Shown piece by piece: positions 55,722 to 64,000 of a DNA stretch of 64,000 nt; position 1 is the first letter of the stretch, and each line of letters opens with the position of its first letter. Where the stretch lies: the NCBI RefSeq assembly GCF_947623445.1, contig NC_135241.1:26228501-26292500 (forward strand). The letters are read 5' to 3'. The DNA is from Clavelina lepadiformis. Lineage: Eukaryota > Chordata > Ascidiacea > Aplousobranchia > Clavelinidae. The position numbers were made by a program, and so were the translations under genes. A model generated the notes under the pieces. That model made no database searches. It worked only from the letters and a program-made list of their open reading frames with translations, and was not told the DNA's origin.

Positions 55722-55884
55722 CGTGTGAAGACGTCATAATTATATATTGCTCTGCGTGTTGTTGATGTCATTAGAGTTATAGCTGTGGTTATTGGATACG
55801 TAGTTCAACGATTGTCTCAATTTTGTGATAAAATTACACGTTTATGAAAAAAGTTGTCTTGTATCGTTTAAGTTTGATGCAGAG

Positions 55885-55912
55885 GTTTGGGGTTCGAGTC
55901 CCATCCAAGCCA
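55885..55912 (+). repeat. tRNA-like 3' half (B box), SINE or tRNA fragment
   Basis: GGTTCGAGTCC is a perfect pol III B-box/T-loop match. It sits in a T-arm-like TGGGGTTCGAGTCCCAT context followed by CCAAGCCA, as at the end of a tRNA acceptor stem. No matching 5' acceptor strand or A box lies in the 60 bp upstream. So this is a fragment and not a working tRNA gene. Confidence 0.5.
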
Positions 55913-56628
55913 CTTCTACTTTCTCAAATTGCAGAATGTCTCGTTTCCATTGGATGTTAAGTTCCTAAGTCATTTGTTAAAAAGCTGGTTCAATCATAGC
56001 TGACGGAACAGGGAGGCAATCCGCTTTTACAAATAAATTCTAGTTCTTAACACTTTTTGTTACTTGTCACGTGACATTCTTTTGCCGCCAAACTTTTGTG
56101 CGGAGCATGTTCCTGGTTTTCACGATTCCTTGTTTTCCTTCATGAGCCCAATTTAACGCTTGTTTCTCAACTCCTGAGGTAGCATTTTTCCACAATTCAT
56201 GCTTCACATGCGAGCAGCTTGTGTTTGTGCGTTTTGACCAATCTTCGGACCAGACGTATCTTTTTATTTCAGCAAGTTAGGTCTTGACAGTTACGTCTGT
56301 TTCCAGTTCAACCTCTTGCCAACCCGCACTAAAGCTTGTGGTTGTTCCTCCAGTTCTCAGCTCGGCTGCAACGATGTTCCACGTCTGACCATGTCCATAG
56401 GCATGAAGTTTGGAAATTATTTAGGTCTGGAAAATATCAAGACGCAATCCAAGAGCAGACATTGGGATTCGTATAATTAACGAATTTTGAATATTTTTCT
56501 TATAAAGAAGTTTAGGAACTTATCTAACTAAGGTTCAAAGCTTCTGGTCAGGAGTTCGAGTTAATGATCTATTGCAAATAAATCCATAAATATTTGATTG
56601 AACTTAAAGTGTAACTTAAAAATAAGAA

Positions 56629-56925
56629 TCAGATTACCGGGGACGAAGCGCAGTCGATGAGAAAGACTCCGTGTATGACGTCATCGACCCACTCTTCATA
56701 AAAATCCCTCATTTTGCTCGATTTGTGTTGACGCCACAAATAAACGCGAAAGACTTCAAGTCCTTGTTGCAAACTGAGATGCAGCCAACCGTGACAAAAC
56801 ATAAAGCGACGAAAGAAAGATGAGGAAGATGAGCGATTGAGCTTCTCGTCATGGAACTCACATAATATTTCATTCGCTTCACCATGACAAATTATCTGCT
56901 TCTTTTTTCTCCAGAAAAATTTGAA
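56629..56925 (-). other. Unassigned minus-strand open frame
   Basis: The frame reads FWRKKKQIICHGEANEILC, then a poly-Ser run, FCHGWLHLSLQQGLEVFRVY, MRDFYEEWVDDVIHGVF and FLIDCASSP, and reaches a GTAATC donor or a stop two codons later. An acceptor-like CTGGAG precedes it. A second 45-codon open frame (about 56278-56420, AYGHGQTWNIVAAELRTGG) lies downstream, but I could not splice the two in phase. It may be an exon of an unrecognised gene; there is no known domain. Confidence 0.2.
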
Positions 56926-57421
56926 ATAAAATTTAGTTTATTTTCGGTTTTATTTTTTTGATCATATTAAAAATAAAACTAAGTATTCAACAATATTACA
57001 GCAGCAGGTTTTCCTTGGTTGGTCGTAACATTAACTACGTAGTTGATTACAGAATAAGACATTTTTGGAATTTGGGCTCTTTGTTAGAATCTAGTTAAAG
57101 TTGATAATTACATCATCAGTTCTATTTTGAGAACAAAATTGTCAGTTTCGAAACGAAAATCTTATTTATCGAAACTGAGTTCAAAATGTAATTTGGTTTC
57201 GAATGCAATACATTAGTTACCTTAAAACCAAGGCGTAAAAATCTGGTGTTGTCTTAGAACCCTGCTTAACGCCGTCTGGTATGGGGCCCGCTTTAGTTTA
57301 ATCATTTTACCTGAGGTACAACCGAAACTGTCGAAACGAAAGGAATGCGACAAGTTCGCACGCGATGGTTCAAACGTTAAACCGCGCCAGCCCCAGAGAA
57401 GGATGTTGGTTCATAGCAGAG

Positions 57422-57427
57422 TATAAA
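57422..57427 (+). promoter_or_regulatory. TATA box upstream of the acidic protein gene
   Basis: TATAAA in the context GAGTATAAATTCACG, 595 bp upstream of the proposed start codon. A leader of this length would probably be spliced; a CAG acceptor with a pyrimidine-rich lead-in lies near 57968. Confidence 0.4.
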
Positions 57428-58021
57428 TTCACGAAGGCACCGGCAGCTTATTTCGCAGTGTTCTTGTGAATTGATGAAGAGTCGGCTGACTTGTAGGCAA
57501 TAACGAATTCGTTTATATCGTATTAGTGGCAAGTGAAGATCGCCAAATTCTAGTCTATAGACGCAGAACTAACAAAGCGACCAAGCTTATTTCAGCCTCA
57601 ACTTTATTGCGGTTGGTCATTTCAGATTTATTACATTCAATGAAATGCATACGTCATATTACTTAGGCCAGCGCAACAAAGCAAATACGTACAGACAGAG
57701 AAAAACGTCACAATGGCAAAAGTTCTTTTGTTCTAGACCTGGCATCGACCACTCACTGATCGGGCGCTCGGTGTTGGGTCTTGGGGGGAAAGAAATCGAG
57801 CCGAGCCGGTTTATGTTGTTCTACAATGCGCCGACTTTGCTGAGTCGATGCCCATACAGCGCTCACTTTGTGGTTTCCAGAAAGACAGCAGACGTCATAG
57901 GCGGCAAGAAAACCCGCCACACAGCTTTGCTCGGTCAAGCTTAATTTTCATCCTTTTCGATGTTTTCAGGTTTCTGCTTAGATCGGTTAAAATACAGACC
58001 TGGTTGTTATCAACGTCAGCA

Positions 58022-58645
58022 ATGGGCAACGACCTAACTTACGTTTTGAACCAGTCCCCGGACGAGATTGAAGCTTGCGTAACATTCGATCAAAGAGAGA
58101 TCACGTCTGTTAAGGCTAATGTTGGTGTAGAAGGTCTCGGTAAGTTTTAAATGTGTAGGCTTTGAAATCACCTGCTAAGATTTATCATCATCATTCATAT
58201 TACCTTTCTATTGCGCATAGGATTAGGCGGTCAAACAACTTTTGAAAGCCACAACGTCCAACCAGGATTCTGCAGAATAAAGTCTGGCGGTTTCCTCTCC
58301 TTCGATAATTCTGGAAAAGAAAAGAAAACAGTTTACGTTTCAATAAAATCCGCATCAAAGACAATCGCTGATAATCTTCCGGTGCGAGAGGGTTATGGTG
58401 TGAAAGTGGACGCAGACGGATATGTAGCTCTGGCTAAACTTGCCGAGATCAAGAAAATGAGATCTAAATCAATTGGGAACGTGTCCACAGGTCCCGACAG
58501 GTCTGAAGATCTTCCGGTCGATGTTGGACAAATGCTGAAGAAATTGATTTTTAAACCAATTGGAGACAATCTCGGAGATGCGTCTGAAAACGAAAAAGTC
58601 CCAGATGAGTCTGAAGATCCCGATCAATCGGATCAAGATGAATAA
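58022..58645 (+). CDS. Unrecognised 180-residue acidic-tailed protein, possibly myristoylated
   Basis: Two exons (58022-58139, 58221-58645) join in phase. I recognise no family. The N-terminus MGNDLT fits the N-myristoylation pattern (Gly2, Thr6). Residues about 20-115 alternate short hydrophobic strands with glycines (GLGLGGQTTFES, CRIKSGGFLSF, KKTVYVSIKS, GYGVKVDADGYVAL), suggesting a small beta-rich domain. The last 25 residues are Asp/Glu/Ser-rich (PDESEDPDQSDQDE). An upstream in-frame ATG at 57848 gives an N-terminal extension of 58 residues of unlikely composition. A separate open frame at 57645-57944 precedes it and may be leader or an unrelated exon. Confidence 0.7.
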
Positions 58646-60648
58646 TGATTGAGAGGCAGAAAAGTGATCGTAATCATAATTATTATATCACAATAACAAC
58701 TCTTGCATAACAAGCAGCTGTTGTGATCGAATGATATTGTAAATGGATGATGACGTTGATGTAAAACTGTTTGTTTGCGTAGTTGGTGAAGATTTCATAA
58801 AATAATTCAGGCCTGGCCAACCCGCGGCTCTTTGCCCGGTATTATGCGGCTCTTTCGTTCATATTGTATTTGTGTTTTTTAGCTTGTACAGTATAAATGA
58901 CTTGTACATTTCTGTCATTTTCATGCTGGTTTGTAACATTTACAATAAACGTAGTTGAACAAAGATGTGAATGTGAGTGAGTAAGAGACGAGGTGATATT
59001 CATGTGTGCCAATGTGTATGATGTGGCTCTTTGCGGTTAACACAGTAAGAAGTGAGGCTCTTAGTCTCTGACTGGTTGGCCACCCCTGGTATAATTGATG
59101 GTCGTCATTTCTATATAGTAGTTAAGCGCCCCAGCTTGCATTAAACTCATGTATTAGGTTAACTTTGTTGCATGACCTCGGCCGCCCAATAAACACCATT
59201 GAGCCCGCGCTGACAACAGAAGGTTGCATGATTCTGTAATTATCTCAGCAGAGATTGTTATTTATCTTACGTCACAGTTCATGTTGCTTTTAAACTAGTT
59301 TTGTGGCGTCTGTAGAAAGTCTGGTGCGTTAGTGACCTTCCACTCATGTTTAGCCGTAGCACTACCGGAAAATCGTTATACTTAGAATGACCGGATCGGT
59401 CAATTGACCGGTAGATAAGGATAGCGGTGTTGCAGGTGTTGCAGGTGATTTAGCTCATTTGTGATTTATAAGCAAGCTAATGTCAGAGATGCGATCAACT
59501 GAGTTTGATTATTCGCACTAAAGCTGCATCTACACGATGGCCTTTGGCAGCATTTTTCAATCTGTTGGATATAATTTGCTTGAATTCATTTGTGATTGTC
59601 AAAGATATCGGCGAATCGCAGCAGACGCGACTTTCGTTTGCAATTATGAGAGTTGTTGTTGCAGAAAGACAACGACGAGCTCCTTGAAATCAACCTATGC
59701 AGTTCGCGCAGCCACCTGTGACACGCAGTGCAGCAACTGTACAATGTAGGTGGATCATGCACCAAATCGGTGTGCCATGCTATGTCATGCATGACGTCAT
59801 GCTTGCCATCGCATGACATAAGTTTCAAGGCCATATTGATGTCGGCAAAAATGTGTCCAAAAATTTTAGCACATCTGCAAAAACACCTGTTTTGATTTTA
59901 TTGGTCTCCAAACGAAACGTGTGCTAAGCCACAATGAATATTCTTGTTCTATACAATCGTTCTTTTTGCCTTCTTTACGTTGACTGAACCTTTTCTGAAA
60001 GTTTCTTTCTTCTCAAATTGTTATGTGTAAACATTAAGGTTTGCAGGAAAATTTTAGCCATTATTTTCATTTACCGGTCAATTGACGGTTGTGGTTGTTC
60101 TAGGGTTATGTCGCATTTATAAAGATAAACTTTTCAAATAAGACAGAAAATATGACGTCATTCTTATGTTGTCGATGAAAGCCGAAGTGGAACTCACTGG
60201 ATTCAAAGACGAAAATAAAAATTTATTTGCTAGTGATTGGTCACAACCAGCTACTTAGTTTCCAACGACTCGACAAGACGTCGTTTGTGGACAATTGCGC
60301 TTTAAAATGTTGTTGTGAGAAAACTAAAAAATGCTCGGAATTGCGTGAAACCGAGGTTTTGATCTTAGCGTTGGTGCGAGTTCGTTCGTGGGACGCGGGT
60401 GGATCGTCGTCGGTCACTTTCTCAAAACGTCTCGTTCCTATTGGATGCCGTCGCTCTCATCGTCATTTACAGATGGTTCGACCAATCACATATTGATCGC
60501 GTACTTGGATTACCCTCCCGCATCTTTATGACGTGAACAATTCATGCTTCACTCACGTTTGACATGTTACGTCACACAAATTCATTTTATTATTCCAATT
60601 AAGTCATTTGCTACAATATGAGCGCATATACTCGGATCCATTGTTACG
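58646..60648. other. Spacer between the acidic protein gene and the Ly6-like gene
   Basis: It holds a MITE (58808-59088) and otherwise unannotatable sequence with several TGACGTCA-like sites (59790, 60152). Short open frames at 59505-59750 and 60227-60496 have no support from splice context or family. Confidence 0.5.
58808..59088. mobile_element. hAT MITE
   Basis: CAGGCCTGGCCAACC and the complement of GGTTGGCCACCCCTG form the ends (13 of 15). The flanks AAATAATT and GTATAATT match at 6 of 8 positions, consistent with an aged 8-bp duplication. CGGCTCTTT and TGGCTCTTTG repeats lie inside. 281 bp, non-coding. Confidence 0.78.
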
Positions 60649-61292
60649 TCACAGACGGCTTGGTCGTTCTGGAATCTCGCTCTGGTTGTTGCAGTCGCTG
60701 GCTCCGTCGCAGCAGGAGAAACACTCCCGATTCTGATACAAGGAATGGCGTTGTGACGTCGTCAATGCAACTTTACGTCATAGTGACGTACCCTCTCGCG
60801 GAAGGCTTCTTCGTTGTAGCATCTTCGCGGATTGCCGTTCCTGTTATCGAGGCAAGCCCTCTCCTCTTTGCAAGCCCGGATGATGATTGTCTGCTCGAAG
60901 GAGCCGTCGAACGACTGATGCCACTCTATCTTCGTCTCACACATTGACTGAGCAATAAGCGTTACGCAACAATAACCTCATGTGATGTCATAAGTGATAG
61001 TTGTTGGTTGACGTTGTTTAAGTTAAGTTAGTAGAAATACGTCAAACTTTGTTAAAACATCAACGAAATGGCCACAGCCCATTTCCGAGCCCGCAATCCA
61101 CCGAGATCCCCTCCCCAGCCCCGTTGGTGGTCCTCCCCTGCAAGCAAGCCGACTTCTCTGGAAAATATCAACTATTATGTCACAAACACTCCACACAGTT
61201 GGCAAGAACTGGTGACGTAACAAACCTCTTTCGTCCTGGCCAGCAGCCAAGAGCACAAAACTGTTTGTGACGACATAAGCCAAAGCATTCAT
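60649..61292 (-). CDS. Secreted or anchored Ly6/uPAR (three-finger) domain protein
   Basis: Three coding segments on the minus strand (61059-61292, 60792-60947, 60649-60732) join in phase to about 157 residues. The start MNALAYVVTNSFVLLAAGQ is a plausible signal peptide. The C-terminal two exons give MCETKIEW, RACKEERACLD, RRCYNEEAF, ECFSCCDGASDCNN: the CC-x(5)-CN ending is the hallmark of Ly6/uPAR folds (as in CD59). It ends PERPSRL with no hydrophobic tail, so GPI anchoring is not supported. The N-terminal segment may contain another small intron (a GTTTGT donor follows QDER), but the phase then fails, so it is left unspliced. Ligand unknown. Confidence 0.6.
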
Positions 61293-62168
61293 TGTTTGGG
61301 ATCTTAAACCTGTAACCAGTAAAAGAAGTGAAAATTATTTCGTTGAATAACTTGAAGATTAAATTTCTGTTTTCGCTTATTTGTTGATCTCAACGTCACA
61401 ATACCGACCGCGACTAACAAAGAACATGCAACGCCCTTCAACCTTCATCTCACCTGGTCTATGCCTGAAGTACATCACCTTGTGGTGGATCTCAACAAAC
61501 TACTGTGTGTGATTAATTTACCAAAGTTGAATTTCGAGTTTACAAACCACATCACGTAGTCGCCCATCATTGGCTGATGCTTTCCCACAAGTCCACCTGT
61601 CTGCTACCATCGCACCATATATGGGCATAGCGCGGTGTCGAACTTTCGAATTTAGAAACAAGTTTCGCGGTTTCAATATCGCGCTTTATGACGTCAAATC
61701 TCCGGTTTGTACGAAATAATCTTTATTATTTGTGAGTTTATAATATTATTCGTTCCGGTCTGCTTCCTTCGCCACCTCATTGCCTTCTGACGTCAGCATG
61801 GTTGTTTTAGCAAAACAACATCCGAATTATTATTGGATGGTTGCAACCACGTGATATTTTATCAATGCCTGGTCAACCAATCAAATTAGAATGCGTGTAT
61901 GACGTCACCTTTCGCTTTGTTTGTTAGAAGGGCGCCCTCTTCCGTTAACCCATTTTTGGTTGAATCGTGTTTTAATCAAAAAAGAATTCCTTCTTTGTTG
62001 ACGAATTGATGGTGTATAAAATGCATTGTGATGTCATAAAACACATTGTAGCGATTAATTTAAGAACTAAACATCAAACGAACAAAAAAGGTTACAGCCC
62101 TGGGATCTCTTGCCATGACGTAGTTGTAAATTGTCAAAGAGTTTATTTTCACTAAAACGGATGTTACG
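61293..62168. other. Spacer upstream of the Ly6-like gene
   Basis: It probably carries the promoter of the Ly6-like gene and the 3' UTR of the GPCR. TGACGTCA-type sites occur near 61690, 61788 and 61901. No coding region was found. Confidence 0.4.
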
Positions 62169-62333
62169 TCACGATTGTTGAGTTCCCATCGGCCTCAGCA
62201 GATTTCCGGTGGAAGGACCCATTCTGGCGCGAAATTTCCTAAAGTGGGCGTTGGTGGCGATGTAGACCAGCGGATGGAGGGCGCTGTTGACATAGGCCAT
62301 GGTTGTGTTGAATCTCTCGACGTGGAAGCAAGT
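62169..62333 (-). CDS. Class A GPCR, last exon only
   Basis: The exon begins after a TTTCCAG acceptor and reads TCFHVERFNTTMAYVNSALH, then PLVYIATNAHFRKFRARMG, ending LLRPMGTQQS and a stop. MAYVNSALHPLVY is transmembrane helix 7 with HPLVY in place of the usual NPxxY, and NAHFRKF is the start of helix 8. This supports a rhodopsin-family receptor with a short C-tail of about 27 residues. Helices 1-6 were not found between 62334 and 64000, so the upstream exons lie beyond the window or behind a large intron. The ligand class cannot be told. Confidence 0.75.
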   Translation of the reverse strand, partial: TCFHVERFNTTMAYVNSALHPLVYIATNAHFRKFRARMGPSTGNLLRPMGTQQS

Positions 62334-64000
62334 CTGGAAAGGTCAGAGGTCACATTAATTATTACCGGCAGTCACAAATTGTCCTTATAATTAACAGGTT
62401 ATTTTCGCGCTGTTTTTGTGCGTTTGCAACTGAAAATAGAAATTCTTTGCGTTCTATTTTAATTTTTACTGATTTGGTCGCTACTTTAAAAGAATCTCCG
62501 AAAACATTTCTCAGAAACACAAAAACAGCTTTAACCGAGACTCGGTAGGTGGCAGCAGAGTGAAAGTGATAAAAGTCTGTTTCCAAGAAAACCGGTAAAA
62601 TAAAACGAGCGCGGGTTCGTCTCGAAGAAGTTGACGGCTTTCAATTCAAAAACGTTTCACGAGTTAGAATGTAATTTTGCGAATCGCGATGGGAAAGTTT
62701 ATTGTCAAAATAATTCCCGAATAAAACATCCGATGACGTTCCTCTTTGAATGACGTCAACGAGGTAAAAGGTCTCATATCCGCCTCGTAACTCCAGAAGA
62801 CGGAACTTCCCAGTAAAACTTTTTTATCAAAATTTCACCAAAATCTAATCAATTTCCCGAAGCTTCGTAAGCAGTGAATGTAGAAGCTGCTTTGTTGCGT
62901 AATGATCATACGTGAGAACCATTATTACAAAACAATGCAAATAAAGCGATTATTTTTAAGAACAAGCTTCTTTAATATTCGTGTTTTATTCCAATGTCAT
63001 GTTCTGTGTATCAATAATTTATCGATGATTCATGAATTATTAAAACACCTGAATAATTAATTTATTTCATCCGCGCGATGAAGAAAACTTCGACTTTCGC
63101 GGCTTCCCGCGATTTTTCACCGAATGATATTTAATTTAGAAAAATTATTCAAAGGGGAAATTTTTGACGTCATAATCTTCCTTTGTTAGCGCAAATCATT
63201 GGGGATTGAACGTTGCTCGAAATGACACGTTACGCTGCGTTTGTTTTGCAATGCTGGGTGGCCACAACCACCACTTAAAACTGGGGCTTTTGATGTCATT
63301 CAGAGGCTGAACTCGCTCCCATTTTCAGTCCAGATGCTTCAACTCCCCTCCGAGGACAAAGCGACGTCAAAACCCAAACTTCTACCAATCATAACCCGCA
63401 TTCAGCTTCTAGATTATGACCACACAAAGGTCAGCATTTTCAGGCGCACTGGTTTTTACAGCAGTGACGTCAGTGTATTATAATGCAGTGAATAAACAAT
63501 GTGTTGGAAACTTCAAAGGGGAACGCTATTATGACATTACATTATTATGTCATTGATGATGGTTTGTTACATCATACACGAAAAGTCGAAAACTGAGGCC
63601 AAAGTTTAAAACTTTCGCAAACTTACAACTTTCTGAGGCGCAATGGTTTAAATTGGCGAATAGATTTCTAGTGAGAAAGCTCATTGATTGGCCGTCAATC
63701 GATCCGCCACAGTTTTAATGCTTTGCTCAAATAATTTCATCCAATTACAGTGGTGCAAGGTTGTCACGTGGTTGACCGCTGATCATCTCGCCCCTATAAC
63801 CGGGCTCGGTTTCCATGACAACCGACCATGTGATAGCACAATCGCATTGTTGCTGTCTTACATGTTTAAGCGCTGTGGCTCTGTGGCTCTGTGGCTCTGC
63901 CGCCATCACCTGCTTGTTAACTGTTCTAAGGATGTGTTTCATTGCGATGTATTTGTTGGTTCGTAAGTTTCAATGCGGGTTATGACGCAAAAATGGTGGA
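62334..64000. other. Probable GPCR intron or spacer to the window end
   Basis: No supported exon was found on either strand. A GGCTCTGT short tandem repeat is at 63879-63899, and TGACGTCA occurs near 62752, 63163 and 63465. Open frames at 63241-63483 and 63688-63966 look like chance. Confidence 0.4.

Larger units (their letters stand above)
55722..58021. other. Spacer between ABCC10 and the acidic protein gene
   Basis: It contains a B-box tRNA-like scrap (55885-55912), an unassigned minus-strand open frame (56629-56925) and a TATA box (57422-57427). The remainder shows nothing I can support. Confidence 0.5.

Noticed and set aside
59505-59750. Cysteine-rich 70-residue open frame (ICDCQRY, CNYESCCC, CDTQCSNC)
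   Set aside because: Attractive cysteines, but no signal peptide, no splice context and an overlapping frame on the other strand; likely chance.
60227-60947. Plus-strand open frames over the Ly6-like gene
   Set aside because: They are the opposite-strand reading of the Ly6-like gene and its 3' flank; the minus-strand Ly6 signature with matching splice phases is stronger.
62334-64000. Upstream GPCR exons
   Set aside because: Searched both strands for helix 3 DRY and helix 6 CWxP patterns; none was found, so the exons are not claimed in this window.

Overview
The window comes from a compact chordate genome, most likely a solitary ascidian (Ciona or a close relative). Genes are split into many short exons by small GT-AG introns. 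The conserved proteins (DDX54, PHF14, ABCC10, TAMM41, RPL27A) are animal-like. The palindrome TGACGTCA is scattered through introns and spacers at far above chance density. Exons were joined by eye from splice signals, reading phase and family resemblance; no alignment, transcript or database was available.

Layout: 0-4 kb holds two tandem 4HBT-fold thioesterase genes and, on the minus strand, TAMM41. 4-10 kb is transposon-rich spacer with a hAT relative, a piggyBac-type MITE and an LTR relic. 10-15 kb is DDX54, an rRNA-processing DEAD-box helicase. 15.4-26.1 kb is a tandem cluster of three unfamiliar type I membrane receptors. 26.1-30 kb has a hAT-like element with a young, short LTR element inserted in it. 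30-33.6 kb is a NACHT-LRR (NLR) gene. 33.6-37.6 kb is gene-free. 37.6-45 kb is PHF14, 45.5-46.8 kb RPL27A (minus), and 49.1-55.7 kb ABCC10. Beyond that are an unrecognised acidic protein gene (58 kb), a minus-strand Ly6/uPAR-domain gene (60.6-61.3 kb) and the last exon of a minus-strand class A GPCR (62.2 kb).

The most interesting locus is the 15.4-26.1 kb cluster. Two genes encode signal peptide, Ig-like, CCP-like and Ig-like domains, a membrane-proximal domain and a membrane segment. The gene between them replaces that ectodomain with a von Willebrand A domain but keeps the same membrane-proximal cassette: exons of 117 nt, then 80, 83 and 80 nt, in the same phases. The third gene has a six-tyrosine cytoplasmic tail with PI3K-type and ITIM/ITAM-like motifs. 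With the NLR gene 4 kb away, this looks like a modular immune or allorecognition receptor locus built by exon shuffling. I do not recognise the family, and its function is inference.

Mobile DNA is mostly non-autonomous. There are eight hAT-type elements, six with a perfect or one-mismatch 8-bp target duplication, one piggyBac-type MITE, and one short LTR element with identical-looking LTRs.
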